A stretch of DNA of 64,000 nt from Variovorax sp. WS11 (GTDB lineage: Bacteria > Pseudomonadota > Gammaproteobacteria > Burkholderiales > Burkholderiaceae_C), in assembly GCF_010499245.1 (NCBI RefSeq), contig NZ_JAAGOW010000001.1, positions 3,658,001-3,722,000 of the forward strand, given 5' to 3'. Under the pieces are notes generated by a model. That model worked only from the letters and a program-made list of their open reading frames with translations, made no database searches and had not been told where the DNA came from. The position numbers were made by a program, and so were the translations under genes. This document shows positions 1 through 10,131 of the stretch, piece after piece (positions within the stretch are counted from its first letter, which is position 1; every line of letters starts with the position of its first letter).

Positions 1-326
1 CCGCGGAGATCGATGCCGTCGACATCGACGAAGCCGCGGTCGACGCGACCCGCCTCAACGCCGAGGCCAATCGTGTCCAGCTGAAGGCCGGGCTGAGCGA
101 ACTCGCCCAGGGCCGCTACGACATCGTGCTGGCGAATATCCTCGCCACCCCGCTCAAGGTGCTGGCGCCCCTGTTGTGCGAGCACGTGGCGCCCGGCGGC
201 TCGCTCGTGCTGGCCGGCATCCTCCAGCGCCAGGCCGATGAGCTGAAGCTGGCCTATGCGCCCTATGCGGCGCTGGAGGTCAGCGACGCCGAGGACGGTT
301 GGATCCTGATGACCGCGCGGGTCTAG
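1..326 (+). CDS. prmA: Ribosomal protein L11 methyltransferase, C-terminal part (5' end outside window)
   Basis: Only the last ~108 codons are present; the frame is open from base 3 to the TAG at 324-326. The visible part holds the second half of a Rossmann methyltransferase fold: an acidic strand end AVDIDEAAV, then DIVLANILATPLKVLAP, the N-[IL]-L-x-x-P-L signature of PrmA, and the terminal strands ending GWILMTARV. PrmA trimethylates ribosomal protein L11 with S-adenosylmethionine. The following DUF3426 gene and PfkB kinase are its usual neighbours in Comamonadaceae, which supports the call. The fragment alone cannot exclude a related class I methyltransferase. Confidence 0.88.
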   Translation, partial: AEIDAVDIDEAAVDATRLNAEANRVQLKAGLSELAQGRYDIVLANILATPLKVLAPLLCEHVAPGGSLVLAGILQRQADELKLAYAPYAALEVSDAEDGWILMTARV

Positions 327-369
327 ACCCTCCTCCTGCCGGAGGTCGCAACCCTACAATCGGCGCCTC

Positions 370-1683
370 ATGAGCCTGGTCACCCGCTGCCCCGCCTGCG
401 GCACCACCTTCAAGGTGGTGAGGGACCAGCTTCGCATCTCCGATGGCTGGGTGCGCTGCGGGCGCTGCAGCGAAGTCTTCGATGCGACCCTTGCGCTGCA
501 GGAGACGCCCGAGCCGGCGCCGGAGTCCAGGGCGCCCGCGGCGCCGATCGAAACGCCAGCGAGCGCGCCGTCCCCCACCATGCCCGAGCAGGAGGAGGTC
601 GCGCTGCCTTCGGAAGACTCGTTGCACGACGTGGATGAGACGGACTTCCTCGACGACGAGCACGAGACCGAGCCGCCGCCAGCCGAACCGCAGATCGCCG
701 AGCCACGGGTCGCCGAGCCGCTGCCACCCGAAGCCCCCAGGAAACCCAAAGCGCGGGCGAAGTCCGATCCGCTGCCTTTTGCCGGCGTCGTCACCGACGA
801 GCCCTGGCCCGAGACTTCTGCGTCGATGGTCGAGGCGGATCCGCATGTGGTGCCGCCGTACCCTTCCTTGCCGCCCTTCCCGAATATCGACCTGAGCCTG
901 CCGGCCTCGCCACCCATCGGTCGCGAGGCGCGGCGAGCGGAGCCGGCGCGGCTCGAGACGAAGGCTGCACCGGCGATCACGGCCGAAGACGACGCTGCCA
1001 ACGTGCAGCTGCAGAAGGCCTTGCGGCGCGCGCGTGCCAAGTCCGCCAAGATCGCCCGAGCCAAGGCCCGCGGCGAAGAGCGCGCTGCGCGCGAGTCGGC
1101 CCCCGTCGTGCTCGCGGCCAGCGAGCACGAACCCGTGCCCGACATCCCGCGGCGCCTGCCCCGCTTCGTTACTGCCGCCGAGGGCGCTGCATTCTGGGAG
1201 CGCGTCGGCGTGCGACGTGCGCTGGTCGGGGTGGCCGCACTGGCTGCGGTCCTCCTGGTCGTGCAGGTGCTGCACCAGGAGCGCGACCTGATCGCGGCGC
1301 GCCAGCCCTCGATGCGCCCGGTGCTCGCGGCCGTGTGCGGGCTGACGGGCTGCGAGCTCTCGGCCCTGCGGCAGATCGGCGACATCACGATCGACGGCGC
1401 CTCCTTCGCGCGCGAGAAGGTCGGCGACGCCTACAGGCTGAACTTCACCTTGCGCAATGCCGCGCCCGTGCCGCTCGCGATGCCGGCCGTCGAGTTGTCC
1501 CTGCTCGACACGCAGGAGCGCGCCGTGGTGCGGCGCGTGCTCATGCCGTCGGAGTTCGGCGCGCCCTCCGTGCTGCCGGCCCGTGCCGAGCGCGCTGCAT
1601 CGCTGCCGTTGGCGCTCGGCGGCCCCGAGGCTGCGGCGCTGCCGCCGGTCGCCGGGTTCCATCTGCTGGCCTTCTATCCCTGA
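370..1683 (+). CDS. Zinc-ribbon, DUF3426-type single-pass membrane protein
   Basis: A 437-residue protein of unknown function. The N-terminus is an MJ0042-type zinc ribbon: CPAC (Cys7, Cys10) and CGRC (Cys30, Cys33). A long Pro/Ala/Glu-rich low-complexity stretch follows (about 45-260). One membrane helix lies near 280-302 (VGVAALAAVLLVVQVL). The C-terminal DUF3426 domain (about 310-437) contains the CGLTGCELSALR element typical of the family and would lie outside the cytoplasm. It starts 43 bases after the prmA stop and is probably co-transcribed with it. A zinc ribbon inside and a folded domain outside suggest an envelope-associated role, but function is unknown. Confidence 0.85.
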   Translation: MSLVTRCPACGTTFKVVRDQLRISDGWVRCGRCSEVFDATLALQETPEPAPESRAPAAPIETPASAPSPTMPEQEEVALPSEDSLHDVDETDFLDDEHETEPPPAEPQIAEPRVAEPLPPEAPRKPKARAKSDPLPFAGVVTDEPWPETSASMVEADPHVVPPYPSLPPFPNIDLSLPASPPIGREARRAEPARLETKAAPAITAEDDAANVQLQKALRRARAKSAKIARAKARGEERAARESAPVVLAASEHEPVPDIPRRLPRFVTAAEGAAFWERVGVRRALVGVAALAAVLLVVQVLHQERDLIAARQPSMRPVLAAVCGLTGCELSALRQIGDITIDGASFAREKVGDAYRLNFTLRNAAPVPLAMPAVELSLLDTQERAVVRRVLMPSEFGAPSVLPARAERAASLPLALGGPEAAALPPVAGFHLLAFYP

Positions 1684-1728
1684 AGCCAGCGCCTCTTTTT
1701 CTTTCTCAAACCAACCAGTGGTTCATTC

Positions 1729-2631
1729 ATGGCAGCAGTGATTTGCGGTTCTCTCGCGTTCGACACGATCATGACTTTCGAGGGCCGGTTCGCCGATCAG
1801 ATCCTTCCTGATCAGCTGCACATCCTCAACGTGTCCTTTCTGGTCCCTGGCCTGCGGCGCGATTTCGGGGGCTGTGCCGGCAACATCGCCTACAGCCTCA
1901 ACGCGCTGGGCGGCCGGGCGCTGCCGATGGCCACGGTCGGCAGCGACGGCGGCGACTACCTGGAGCGGCTGCGCTCGCTCGGCATCAGCACGGAATTCGT
2001 GCGGCAGGTCGACGACAGCTTCACCGCGCAGGCGATGATCATGAACGACCGCGACAACAACCAGATCACGGCCTTCCACCCCGGCGCGATGCAGCAGGCG
2101 CACATCACGCGCGTGACGGCGCGCGACGACATCCGGCTCGGCATCGTGGCGCCCGACGGGCGCGAGGCGATGCTGCAGCACGCCGAACAGTTCAAGGCGG
2201 CGAACATCCCCTTCGTCTTCGATCCCGGCCAGGGCCTGCCGATGTTCGACGGCGAGGAGCTGCGGCATTTCGTGGAGCTGGCGAGTTGGGTCGTCGTCAA
2301 CGACTACGAGGGCAAGATGCTCTCGCAGCGCACGGGCTGGAGCTTCGCCGAGATCTCCGATCGCGTGCAGGGCCTGGTCATCACCCTCGCGGCCGAGGGC
2401 TGCGAGGTGTGGATCCGGGGCGAGCGCGAGCATGTGCTGGCCGTCAAGCCCACCGCGGTGATCGAGCCCACGGGCTGCGGCGACGCCTGGCGCGGTGCCC
2501 TGCTGTACGGGCTGGAGCAAGGCTGGGCGCTCGCGCGCTGTGCCGCCCTGGGCAACCGCCTCGGTGCGCTCAAGATCGCGCAGCGGGGCCCGCAGAACTA
2601 CCAGGTGGATCGCCAGGCGCTCGGCCTCTGA
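1729..2631 (+). CDS. PfkB-family carbohydrate/nucleoside kinase
   Basis: A 300-residue ribokinase-fold kinase that would phosphorylate a sugar or nucleoside with ATP. Signature 1 is FGGCAGNIAYSLNALG (residues 46-61). Signature 2 is PTGCGDAWRGALLYGL (247-262), with Asp252 as the expected catalytic base; the family's usual A-G-A-G-D reads T-G-C-G-D here. The region after residue 20 and the overall pattern resemble bacterial adenosine-kinase-like members, but the substrate cannot be read from sequence. It lies 45 bases after the DUF3426 gene and is followed by a terminator, so prmA-DUF3426-pfkB probably form one transcription unit. Confidence 0.87.
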   Translation: MAAVICGSLAFDTIMTFEGRFADQILPDQLHILNVSFLVPGLRRDFGGCAGNIAYSLNALGGRALPMATVGSDGGDYLERLRSLGISTEFVRQVDDSFTAQAMIMNDRDNNQITAFHPGAMQQAHITRVTARDDIRLGIVAPDGREAMLQHAEQFKAANIPFVFDPGQGLPMFDGEELRHFVELASWVVVNDYEGKMLSQRTGWSFAEISDRVQGLVITLAAEGCEVWIRGEREHVLAVKPTAVIEPTGCGDAWRGALLYGLEQGWALARCAALGNRLGALKIAQRGPQNYQVDRQALGL

Positions 2632-2651
2632 ACTCCAGTCCGCAATAAAAA

Positions 2652-2677
2652 AAGCCCGGCACCGAAGTGCCGGGCTT
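2652..2677. terminator. Bidirectional intrinsic terminator between the PfkB and histone-like genes
   Basis: An 11-bp perfect stem AAGCCCGGCAC / GTGCCGGGCTT with a CGAA tetraloop. On the minus strand the stem runs straight into seven Ts, so it is a strong terminator for the histone-like gene. On the plus strand only four Ts follow, making it weaker for the kinase gene. Confidence 0.93.
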
Positions 2678-2701
2678 TTGCCTTCAAGGCTGCTGAGCGA
2701 C

Positions 2702-3178
2702 TCAGGGCTTGCTGGCCGTCGGGAACGGCCAGGCTGCCTGGGGGTTCAGCGTCGTTTGCGCTGCAGGCGCAGGCGCAGCAGCGGCGGGCGCTTTCGCGGC
2801 CTTCTTGGCAGCAGGCTTCTTCGCTGCTTTCTTGGCGGCGGGCTTCTTGGCCGCGGCCTTTTTCGCCGGCGCCTTTTTCGCAGGAGCCTTCTTGGCAGCG
2901 GCCTTCTTCGCCGGCGCCTTCTTGGCTGCTGCCTTCTTGGCAGGAGCCTTCTTGGCAGCGGCCTTCTTCGCCGGCGCCTTCTTGGCCGCTACCTTCTTGG
3001 CAGGAGCCTTCTTCGCTGCGGCCTTCTTCGCCGGCGCCTTCTTGGCCGCTACCTTCTTGGCAGGAGCCTTCTTCGCTGCGACCTTCTTGGCCGGTGCCTT
3101 CTTGGCAGCAGCGACCTTTTTGGCCGGAGCCTTCTTTGCTGCGGCTTTCTTAGCCGGCGCTTTCTTTGCAGTTGCCAT
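2702..3178 (-). CDS. Histone H1-like Ala/Lys/Pro-rich DNA-binding protein
   Basis: A 158-residue basic protein made almost wholly of repeats of the type AAKKAPAKK and KKPAAKKA. It ends in a non-repetitive tail, [12 protein letters not shown]. The composition is that of H1/HctB/AlgP-like proteins, which bind DNA without sequence specificity and help compact the nucleoid. I chose ATG at 3178 because GGAG sits 9 bases upstream; an upstream in-frame extension to 3235 has no ribosome site and non-repetitive sequence. The intrinsic terminator directly follows. Copy number of such repeats varies between strains, and assembly of the tract deserves caution. Confidence 0.85.
   Translation of the reverse strand: MATAKKAPAKKAAAKKAPAKKVAAAKKAPAKKVAAKKAPAKKVAAKKAPAKKAAAKKAPAKKVAAKKAPAKKAAAKKAPAKKAAAKKAPAKKAAAKKAPAKKAPAKKAAAKKPAAKKAAKKPAAKKAAKAPAAAAPAPAAQTTLNPQAAWPFPTASKP
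2798..3175 (-). repeat. Degenerate tandem repeat coding for the AAKKAPAKK motif
   Basis: The plus strand shows many alternations of gccttcttggc, gccttcttcgc and ggcgccttctt units spaced about 15 bases, with near-identical larger blocks around 2930-3060. The repeat is read as Ala/Lys/Pro on the minus strand. Such tracts can expand or contract by recombination. Confidence 0.85.
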
Positions 3179-3253
3179 TTCTCTTTTCTCCTTGATCAAG
3201 TTGAAAAAATCAACCTTTTGAAGCACTCCACGCATGTTGGTAGCGTGAAGCGA

Positions 3254-3287
3254 TTCATGGCGTTGGATCGAGCTCCAGCGCCATGAA
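3254..3287. repeat. Long palindrome between nrdB and the histone-like gene
   Basis: Fourteen-base arms, TTCATGGCGTTGGA and TCCAGCGCCATGAA, pair around the six-base centre TCGAGC with one G-T-type mismatch. It lies 87-120 bases past the nrdB stop and 76 bases before the histone-like start, all on the minus strand. There is no T-run after it, so it is not a standard intrinsic terminator. It could be an operator or an mRNA end stabiliser. Confidence 0.7.
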
Positions 3288-3373
3288 CACCTGCGCCTTC
3301 ACCGCCGCCGCACTCTCCGGTGCTTGGTCGTGATGAGGGCTATTCTTGAATTCACTTTTCTTGTCGGAACAAT

Positions 3374-4603
3374 TCAATCCCAGGAGAGCGCACCACCCGA
3401 CTGATACTCGATCACGCGGGTCTCGAAGAAGTTGCGCTCCTTCTTCAGGTCAATCATCTCGCTCATCCAGGGGAAGGGATTTTCCTCGTTCGGGAAGAGC
3501 GTTTCCAGGCCGATCTGCTGCGCGCGCCGGTTGGCGATGTAGCGCAGGTAGCCCTTGAACATGGAGGCGTTCATGCCGAGCACGCCGCGGGGCATGGTGT
3601 CTTCGGCATAGCGGTACTCGAGCTCGACGGCCTTCAGGAAGAGGGCCTTGATCTCCGCCTTGAACTCCGCGGTCCAGAGGTGGGGGTTCTCGAGCTTCAG
3701 CTGGTTGATCAGGTCGATGCCGAAATTGCAGTGCATCGACTCGTCGCGCAGGATGTATTGGTACTGCTCGGCAGCACCGGTCATCTTGTTCTGGCGGCCC
3801 AGCGCGAGGATCTGCGTGAAGCCGACGTAGAAGAACAGGCCTTCCATCAGGCAGGCGAAGACGATCAGCGACTTGAGCAGCGTCTGGTCGTTCTCGTGCG
3901 TGCCGGTGTGGAAGTTCGGGTCGCTGATGGCGTCGATGAAGGGGATCAGGAACTGGTCCTTCTCGCGGATCGACGGCACCTCGTTGTAGGCGTTGAAGAT
4001 CTCGCTCTCGTCCAGGCCCAGCGACTCGACGATGTACTGGTAGGCGTGCGTGTGGATCGCTTCCTCGAAAGCCTGGCGCAGCAGGAACTGGCGGCATTCG
4101 GGCGCCGTGATGTGGCGGTAGGTGCCCAGCACGATGTTGTTGGCGGCCAGCGAATCGGCCGTCACGAAGAAGCCGAGGTTGCGCTTGACGATGCGGCGCT
4201 CGTCCTCGGTCAGGCCGTTCGGGTCTTTCCAGAGCGCGATATCGCGCGTCATGTTCACTTCCTGCGGCATCCAGTGGTTGGCGCAGGTGGCGAGGTACTT
4301 CTCCCAGGCCCACTTGTACTTGAACGGAACCAGCTGATTGACGTCGGTCTGGCCGTTGATGATGCGCTTGTCGGCGGCCTTCACGCGGCGTGCGGCCGGC
4401 TGCGCGGGCGCGGCCTGCTGTGCAGCGCGCGGCACGGCGCCGTCATCGAGCGTGCGGGGAACCGAAGCGAGGGTGGGCGCTGTTTGCGAAGTCGGGTGCT
4501 CCAGCGAGCGGCTGGCTTGCGCGTCGCTGATCGATGGTTGCCGCATGCCTTGTTGCAGATCCTTTGGCAAGGAGGGCTTGACTTCTTCGTCCCAGGTCAA
4601 CAT
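3374..4603 (-). CDS. nrdB: Ribonucleotide reductase class Ia, beta (radical) subunit
   Basis: A 409-residue NrdB (R2), which houses the di-iron centre and tyrosyl radical used by NrdA to make deoxyribonucleotides. The metal/radical helix [17 protein letters not shown] gives Glu181, His184 and the radical Tyr188 in the E-x-x-H-x-x-x-Y spacing of class Ia R2. The tail ends [10 protein letters not shown], like the peptide that docks on R1. An Ala/Pro-rich N-terminal stretch (about 36-75) precedes the catalytic fold. ATG 4603 is preferred to a TTG four codons upstream. It lies 149 bases downstream of nrdA and probably shares its NrdR-controlled transcript. Confidence 0.96.
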   Translation of the reverse strand: MLTWDEEVKPSLPKDLQQGMRQPSISDAQASRSLEHPTSQTAPTLASVPRTLDDGAVPRAAQQAAPAQPAARRVKAADKRIINGQTDVNQLVPFKYKWAWEKYLATCANHWMPQEVNMTRDIALWKDPNGLTEDERRIVKRNLGFFVTADSLAANNIVLGTYRHITAPECRQFLLRQAFEEAIHTHAYQYIVESLGLDESEIFNAYNEVPSIREKDQFLIPFIDAISDPNFHTGTHENDQTLLKSLIVFACLMEGLFFYVGFTQILALGRQNKMTGAAEQYQYILRDESMHCNFGIDLINQLKLENPHLWTAEFKAEIKALFLKAVELEYRYAEDTMPRGVLGMNASMFKGYLRYIANRRAQQIGLETLFPNEENPFPWMSEMIDLKKERNFFETRVIEYQSGGALSWD

Positions 4604-4752
4604 AGAAAAATCCAATGCTCAAATTATGTGAGCAACGATGTGAGTTGCAAAGTGCTCTTCACATCGCGCTCTGTTTATGTTGCCGTTATGTTGTTCGCAT
4701 GCATCGCAGTTTGTCGGGCGATGCCGCGAATCGATGCGTCTTCACGCCGACA

Positions 4753-7674
4753 TCACTGGCACGCTTCGCACGTCGGATCGTCGACGCCGCAGAAGGCGAT
4801 GTCGGTCGCAGGCATCGCGCCGAGCTGCGCGCGCGCAGCCGCCGCGGCCGCTTCGAGCGCGCTCATGCCCGACGAAGATGCATCGTTCGAACCCGAGGAC
4901 ACCGCGTTGAGCCGGCCCGATTGCACGGTCGACTTCTCGGCGTGCGTGGCGCTCTGCGTGCGCAGGTAGTAGGTGGTCTTCAGCCCGCGCAGCCATGCGA
5001 GCTTGTAGGTGTCGTCGAGCTTCTTGCCCGAGGCGCCGGCCATGTAGATGTTCAGCGACTGCGCCTGGTCGATCCACTTCTGGCGACGCGCGGCGGCCTC
5101 GACCAGCCAGGTGGTTTCGATCTCGAATGCGGTCGCGTAGAGCGCCTTCACGTCCTGCGGCACGCGGTCGATCGGGCGCAGCGAGCCGTCGAAGTGCTTG
5201 AGGTCCATCACCATCACGTCGTCCCACAGGCCCAGGCGCTTGAGGTCGCGCACCAGGTAGTGGTTGATGACGGTGAACTCGCCGGAGAGGTTCGACTTGA
5301 CCGAGAGGTTGCCGAAGCAGGGCTCGATCGAGGCGTCCACGCCGATGATGTTGGAGATGGTGGCGGTCGGCGCGATGGCCACGCAGTTGGAATTGCGCAT
5401 GCCGTCGGCCTTGATCTTCTGGCGCAGCGCGTCCCAGTCCAGCGTGGCCGAGCGGTCCAGCTCGACGTAGCCGCCGCGCGCCTTCTCGAGCAGATCCAGC
5501 GTGTCGGGCGGCAGCACGCCCTTGTCCCACAGCGAGCCCTTGTAGCTCGAGTAGCGGCCGCGCTCGCGGGCCAGCTCGGTCGAGGCCCAGTAGGCGTGGT
5601 AGCAGATCGCTTCCATCGATTCGTCGGCGAACTGCACGGCCTCTTGCGAGGCGTAGGGGATGCGCAGCTCGTACAGCGCGTCCTGGAAGCCCATCAGGCC
5701 CAGGCCGACCGGGCGGTGGCGCAGGTTGGAGTCGCGCGCCTTCTTGACGGCGTAGTAGTTGATGTCGATCACGTTGTCGAGCATGCGCATCGCGGTCGAC
5801 ACGGTGCGCTGCAGCTTCTCCTGGTCGACCTTGCCGTCCTTCAGATGCTGCAGCAGGTTGACCGAGCCCAGGTTGCAGACGGCGGTCTCGGTGTCGCTGG
5901 TGTTGAGCGTGATCTCGGTGCAGAGGTTGGACGAGTGGACCACGCCGACGTGCTGCTGGGGCGAGCGCACGTTGCAGGCGTCCTTGAAGGTGATCCAGGG
6001 ATGGCCGGTCTCGAACAGCATCGTGAGCATCTTGCGCCAGAGATCGGTGGCCTGGAGCGTGCGGCTGGGCTTGATCTCGCCGCGCGCGGCCTTCTCTTCA
6101 TAGGCGACGTAGGCGGTCTCGAAGTCGGCTCCGAACTTGTCGTGCAGGTCCGGCACGCTGGAGGGCGAGAACAGCGTCCAGTTGCCCTTTTCCATCACGC
6201 GGCGCATGAACAGGTCGGGAATCCAGTTGGCCGTGTTCATGTCGTGCGTGCGGCGGCGGTCGTCGCCGGTGTTCTTGCGCAGCTCCAGGAACTCCTCGAT
6301 GTCGAGGTGCCAGCTTTCCAGGTAAGTGCAGACCGCGCCCTTGCGCTTGCCGCCCTGGTTGACCGCGACCGCGGTGTCGTTCACCACCTTGAGGAAGGGC
6401 ACCACGCCCTGCGACTCGCCGTTGGTGCCCTTGATGTGGCTGCCCAGCGCGCGCACGCGGGTCCAGTCGTTGCCCAGGCCGCCGGCGAACTTGGAGAGCA
6501 GGGCGTTTTCCTTGATCGACTCGTAGATGCCGTCCAGGTCGTCGGGCACGGTGGTCAGGTAGCAGCTGGAGAGCTGCGAGCGCAGCGTGCCGCTGTTGAA
6601 CAGGGTGGGCGTGCTGGACATGAAGTCGAAGGAGGACAGCACCTCGTAGAACTCGATGGCGCGCGCCTCGCGATCGATCTCGTTCAGCGCCAGGCCCATG
6701 GCCACGCGCATGAAGAAGGCCTGCGGCAGCTCGATGCGGGTCTTGCGCACGTGCAGGAAGTAGCGGTCGTACAGGGTCTGCAGGCCGAGGTAGTCGAACT
6801 GCAGATCGCGCTCGGGCTTGAGCGCGGCGCCCAGGCGGGCCAAGTCGTACTGCTGCAGCTTCTCGTCGAGCAGCTCGTTGTCCACGCCCTTCTTGATGAA
6901 CAGCGGGAAGCTGTCGGCGTAGGCCTGGGCGCGCTCGGCGGCCGGCACTTCGCGGCCGATGACTTCCTTGAAGATCGTGTGCAGCAGCAGGCGTGCGGTG
7001 GCGAAGGTGTAGTCGGGGTCCTTCTCGATCAGCGTGCGGGCGGCCAGGATCGAGGCCTTGTAGACCTCGTCCAGCGGCACGCCGTCGTAGAGGTTGCGCA
7101 TGGTCTCGGCCACGATCGGGCCGGCCGTGATGCTCTCGCCCAGGCCGGCGCAGGCGGATTCGATCAGGCCCTTGAGCTCGTTGAGGTCCAGAGCGACGCG
7201 CTCGCCGCGGTCGAGCACATGCAGCGTGGAGACGGCGATCGGGGAGTCCTGCTCGCCCTGCTTGGAGCGCTCCTGTGAGCGGCGCTCGCGGTACAGCACG
7301 TAGGCGCGCGCGATCTCGTGGTGGCCGCCGCGCATCAGGCCCAGCTCGACCTGATCCTGCACGTCCTCGATGTGGAAGGTGCCGCCGCCCGGACGCGAGC
7401 GCAGCATGGCGCGCACCACGCCCTGGGTCAGGGTGTCGACCGTCTCGCGCACGCTGGCGGAGGCCGCGCCCTGCGTGCCGTGCACCGCGAGGAAGGCCTT
7501 CATCATCGCGATCGCGATCTTGTTGGGCTCGAAGGGAACGACAGCGCCGTTGCGGCGGATGATCTGGTAGTTGGCGAGCGCGTTGCCGGCGGGCGAGCCG
7601 GCCTTGTCGCTGGGGTGTTGCGGCGTCGAGGTTACGGCGCGGGAGGTGGCGGGATGGTTCAGGGCAGTTTGCAT
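4753..7674 (-). CDS. nrdA: Ribonucleotide reductase class Ia, alpha (catalytic) subunit
   Basis: A 973-residue NrdA. An N-terminal ATP-cone (about 36-134, beginning YQIIRRNGAVVPFEPNK) is the allosteric activity site. The reaction site is NLCTE with Asn583, Cys585 and Glu587; the redox pair is Cys371 (LSSCYL) and Cys600 (AVCNLGS). The C-terminus DPTCEACQ supplies the shuttle cysteines reduced by thioredoxin/glutaredoxin. ATG 7674 has AGAGGA 6-7 bases upstream; a longer frame to 7818 would run through the promoter and NrdR boxes and is rejected. Followed by nrdB on the same strand. Confidence 0.97.
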   Translation of the reverse strand: MQTALNHPATSRAVTSTPQHPSDKAGSPAGNALANYQIIRRNGAVVPFEPNKIAIAMMKAFLAVHGTQGAASASVRETVDTLTQGVVRAMLRSRPGGGTFHIEDVQDQVELGLMRGGHHEIARAYVLYRERRSQERSKQGEQDSPIAVSTLHVLDRGERVALDLNELKGLIESACAGLGESITAGPIVAETMRNLYDGVPLDEVYKASILAARTLIEKDPDYTFATARLLLHTIFKEVIGREVPAAERAQAYADSFPLFIKKGVDNELLDEKLQQYDLARLGAALKPERDLQFDYLGLQTLYDRYFLHVRKTRIELPQAFFMRVAMGLALNEIDREARAIEFYEVLSSFDFMSSTPTLFNSGTLRSQLSSCYLTTVPDDLDGIYESIKENALLSKFAGGLGNDWTRVRALGSHIKGTNGESQGVVPFLKVVNDTAVAVNQGGKRKGAVCTYLESWHLDIEEFLELRKNTGDDRRRTHDMNTANWIPDLFMRRVMEKGNWTLFSPSSVPDLHDKFGADFETAYVAYEEKAARGEIKPSRTLQATDLWRKMLTMLFETGHPWITFKDACNVRSPQQHVGVVHSSNLCTEITLNTSDTETAVCNLGSVNLLQHLKDGKVDQEKLQRTVSTAMRMLDNVIDINYYAVKKARDSNLRHRPVGLGLMGFQDALYELRIPYASQEAVQFADESMEAICYHAYWASTELARERGRYSSYKGSLWDKGVLPPDTLDLLEKARGGYVELDRSATLDWDALRQKIKADGMRNSNCVAIAPTATISNIIGVDASIEPCFGNLSVKSNLSGEFTVINHYLVRDLKRLGLWDDVMVMDLKHFDGSLRPIDRVPQDVKALYATAFEIETTWLVEAAARRQKWIDQAQSLNIYMAGASGKKLDDTYKLAWLRGLKTTYYLRTQSATHAEKSTVQSGRLNAVSSGSNDASSSGMSALEAAAAAARAQLGAMPATDIAFCGVDDPTCEACQ

Positions 7675-7754
7675 TCGATCCTCTGTTGGCAATTCTTGTT
7701 GGGGCGGCGGTGCCGCATCGGGCCGGTTGCTCGGCATGAAGCACGGGGCAGGGC

Positions 7755-7802
7755 ACACTATATCTGGGGTCCAAGGGGGGTTCAACCCACTAGATATAGT
7801 GT
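7755..7802 (-). promoter_or_regulatory. Pair of NrdR boxes in front of nrdA
   Basis: Two 16-bp boxes face each other: ACACTATATCTGGGGT at 7755-7770 and CCACTAGATATAGTGT at 7787-7802. Both match the NrdR-box pattern (acaC-AT-rich-Gtgt), and their start-to-start spacing of 32 bp, about three helical turns, is the canonical arrangement for cooperative NrdR repression. The whole segment is also a large imperfect inverted repeat. NrdR itself is not in the window. Confidence 0.9.
7757..7785 (-). promoter_or_regulatory. Candidate sigma-70 promoter of nrdA
   Basis: On the minus strand TTGAAC (7785-7780) is followed after exactly 17 bases by TATAGT (7762-7757), four and five matches to the -35 and -10 consensus. 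The -10 lies inside the proximal NrdR box, so NrdR binding would block RNA polymerase. This predicts a start near 7750 and a leader of about 75 bases. Confidence 0.7.
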
Positions 7803-8023
7803 TTTCCTTGTAGTTCAACGGTATCCATCCCCTGTGGACGCCTTGCGATCGGCGGGTTTGCCGCGTCGTTACTGAGCCACCTTAGCGGGCGCCGCTGTTC
7901 ATGCGCCTTGCGCGCGTTTTTGGGCCTGAAAGGCGCATGGTTGCTGCGCGGGGCGAAAGCAAAAGCGGCGATGGCTCGACCGTGGCGCCGGCGCATCAGT
8001 GCCGCAGCGACGATTGAAAAAAA
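7803..8023. other. Intergenic stretch between ampD end and nrdA promoter; inverted repeat, no gene
   Basis: Together with the nrdA leader this makes about 350 bases without a convincing gene. A perfect 10-bp inverted repeat, CATGCGCCTT at 7900-7909 and AAGGCGCATG at 7930-7939, has a 20-base spacer containing TTTTT. A T-rich run after the ampD stop (minus strand) lacks a clear stem. Small open frames here have no ribosome site or family features. Confidence 0.55.
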
Positions 8024-8609
8024 TCAGGGGGCAACAGTTGTGTCCGGGAACATCGCGGGCGCCCATGCCAGCTGCTGTTGCAGCAACGGCCAGTTGAAGC
8101 CGCTGCCGGGATCGGCCTTGCGGCCCGGCGCAATGTGCTCGTGGCCGGCGATGAAGGCGATCGCGTAGCGCTGCGCGATGGCCGGGCAGAGACTGGCCAG
8201 GGTTTCGTATTGCGCAAGCTCGAAATGCTCGCCCTCCAGGCCTTCGAGCTCGATGCCGATCGAATCGTCGTTGCAGTTGGCGCGGCCGCGCCAGGACGAT
8301 GGGCCGGCATGCCAGGCGCGGTCGTCGCAGCTCACGAACTGCCAGAGCTCGCCGTTGCGTCGCACATAGAAATGGGCCGAGACCTCGAGGCCGCGGATGG
8401 TGCCGAAGTAGGGATGCGCGTCCCAGTCCAACTGGTTCATGAAGAGCTGCTGCACCTCGTCGCCGCCATAGCGGCCCGGCGGCAGGCTGATGGAATGCAG
8501 CACGATCAGGTCGATCTGCGCACCGGCAGGCCGCGGCCCGAAGTTCGGCGAGCGCAGCGGCCGGGCGAAGCGGTACCAGCCGTCCTGCCAGAGGACAGCG
8601 CTGGTGTTG

Positions 8610-8632
<23 letters not shown>
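8024..8632 (-). CDS. ampD: 1,6-anhydro-N-acetylmuramyl-L-alanine amidase
   Basis: A 202-residue cytosolic zinc amidase of the AmpD/N-acetylmuramoyl-L-alanine amidase (amidase_2) family, which cuts the peptide from anhydromuropeptides during wall recycling. Visible features are the first zinc His in IVLHSISLPPG, the substrate loop SAHFYVRRNGELWQFV, DRAWHAGPSSWRGR, and the GHEHIAPGRKADPG motif, which carries a second zinc ligand and the Lys/Asp of the AmpD type. The length fits AmpD proper rather than the longer exported AmiD. Its start overlaps the end of pilR by 23 bases, so it is the last gene of the ccsA-PP0621-pilS-pilR-ampD unit. Confidence 0.95.
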
Positions 8633-10127
<1,495 letters not shown>

Positions 10128-10131
10128 GGCG

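Noticed and set aside
280..1662. Antisense open frame opposite the DUF3426 gene
   Set aside because: Arg/Gly-rich shadow; the plus-strand product has a zinc ribbon, a membrane helix and a DUF3426 domain.
2798..3175. Possible CRISPR array from the regular repeats
   Set aside because: Repeats are contiguous, degenerate and in frame, coding for AAKKAPAKK; there are no spacers and no cas genes.
4615..7278. Long plus-strand open frame opposite nrdA
   Set aside because: No domain, no ribosome site, and NrdA on the other strand has all catalytic residues.
7790..7996. A 68-codon minus-strand frame upstream of nrdA
   Set aside because: It runs through the distal NrdR box, has no ribosome site and is Arg/Pro-rich as expected by chance.
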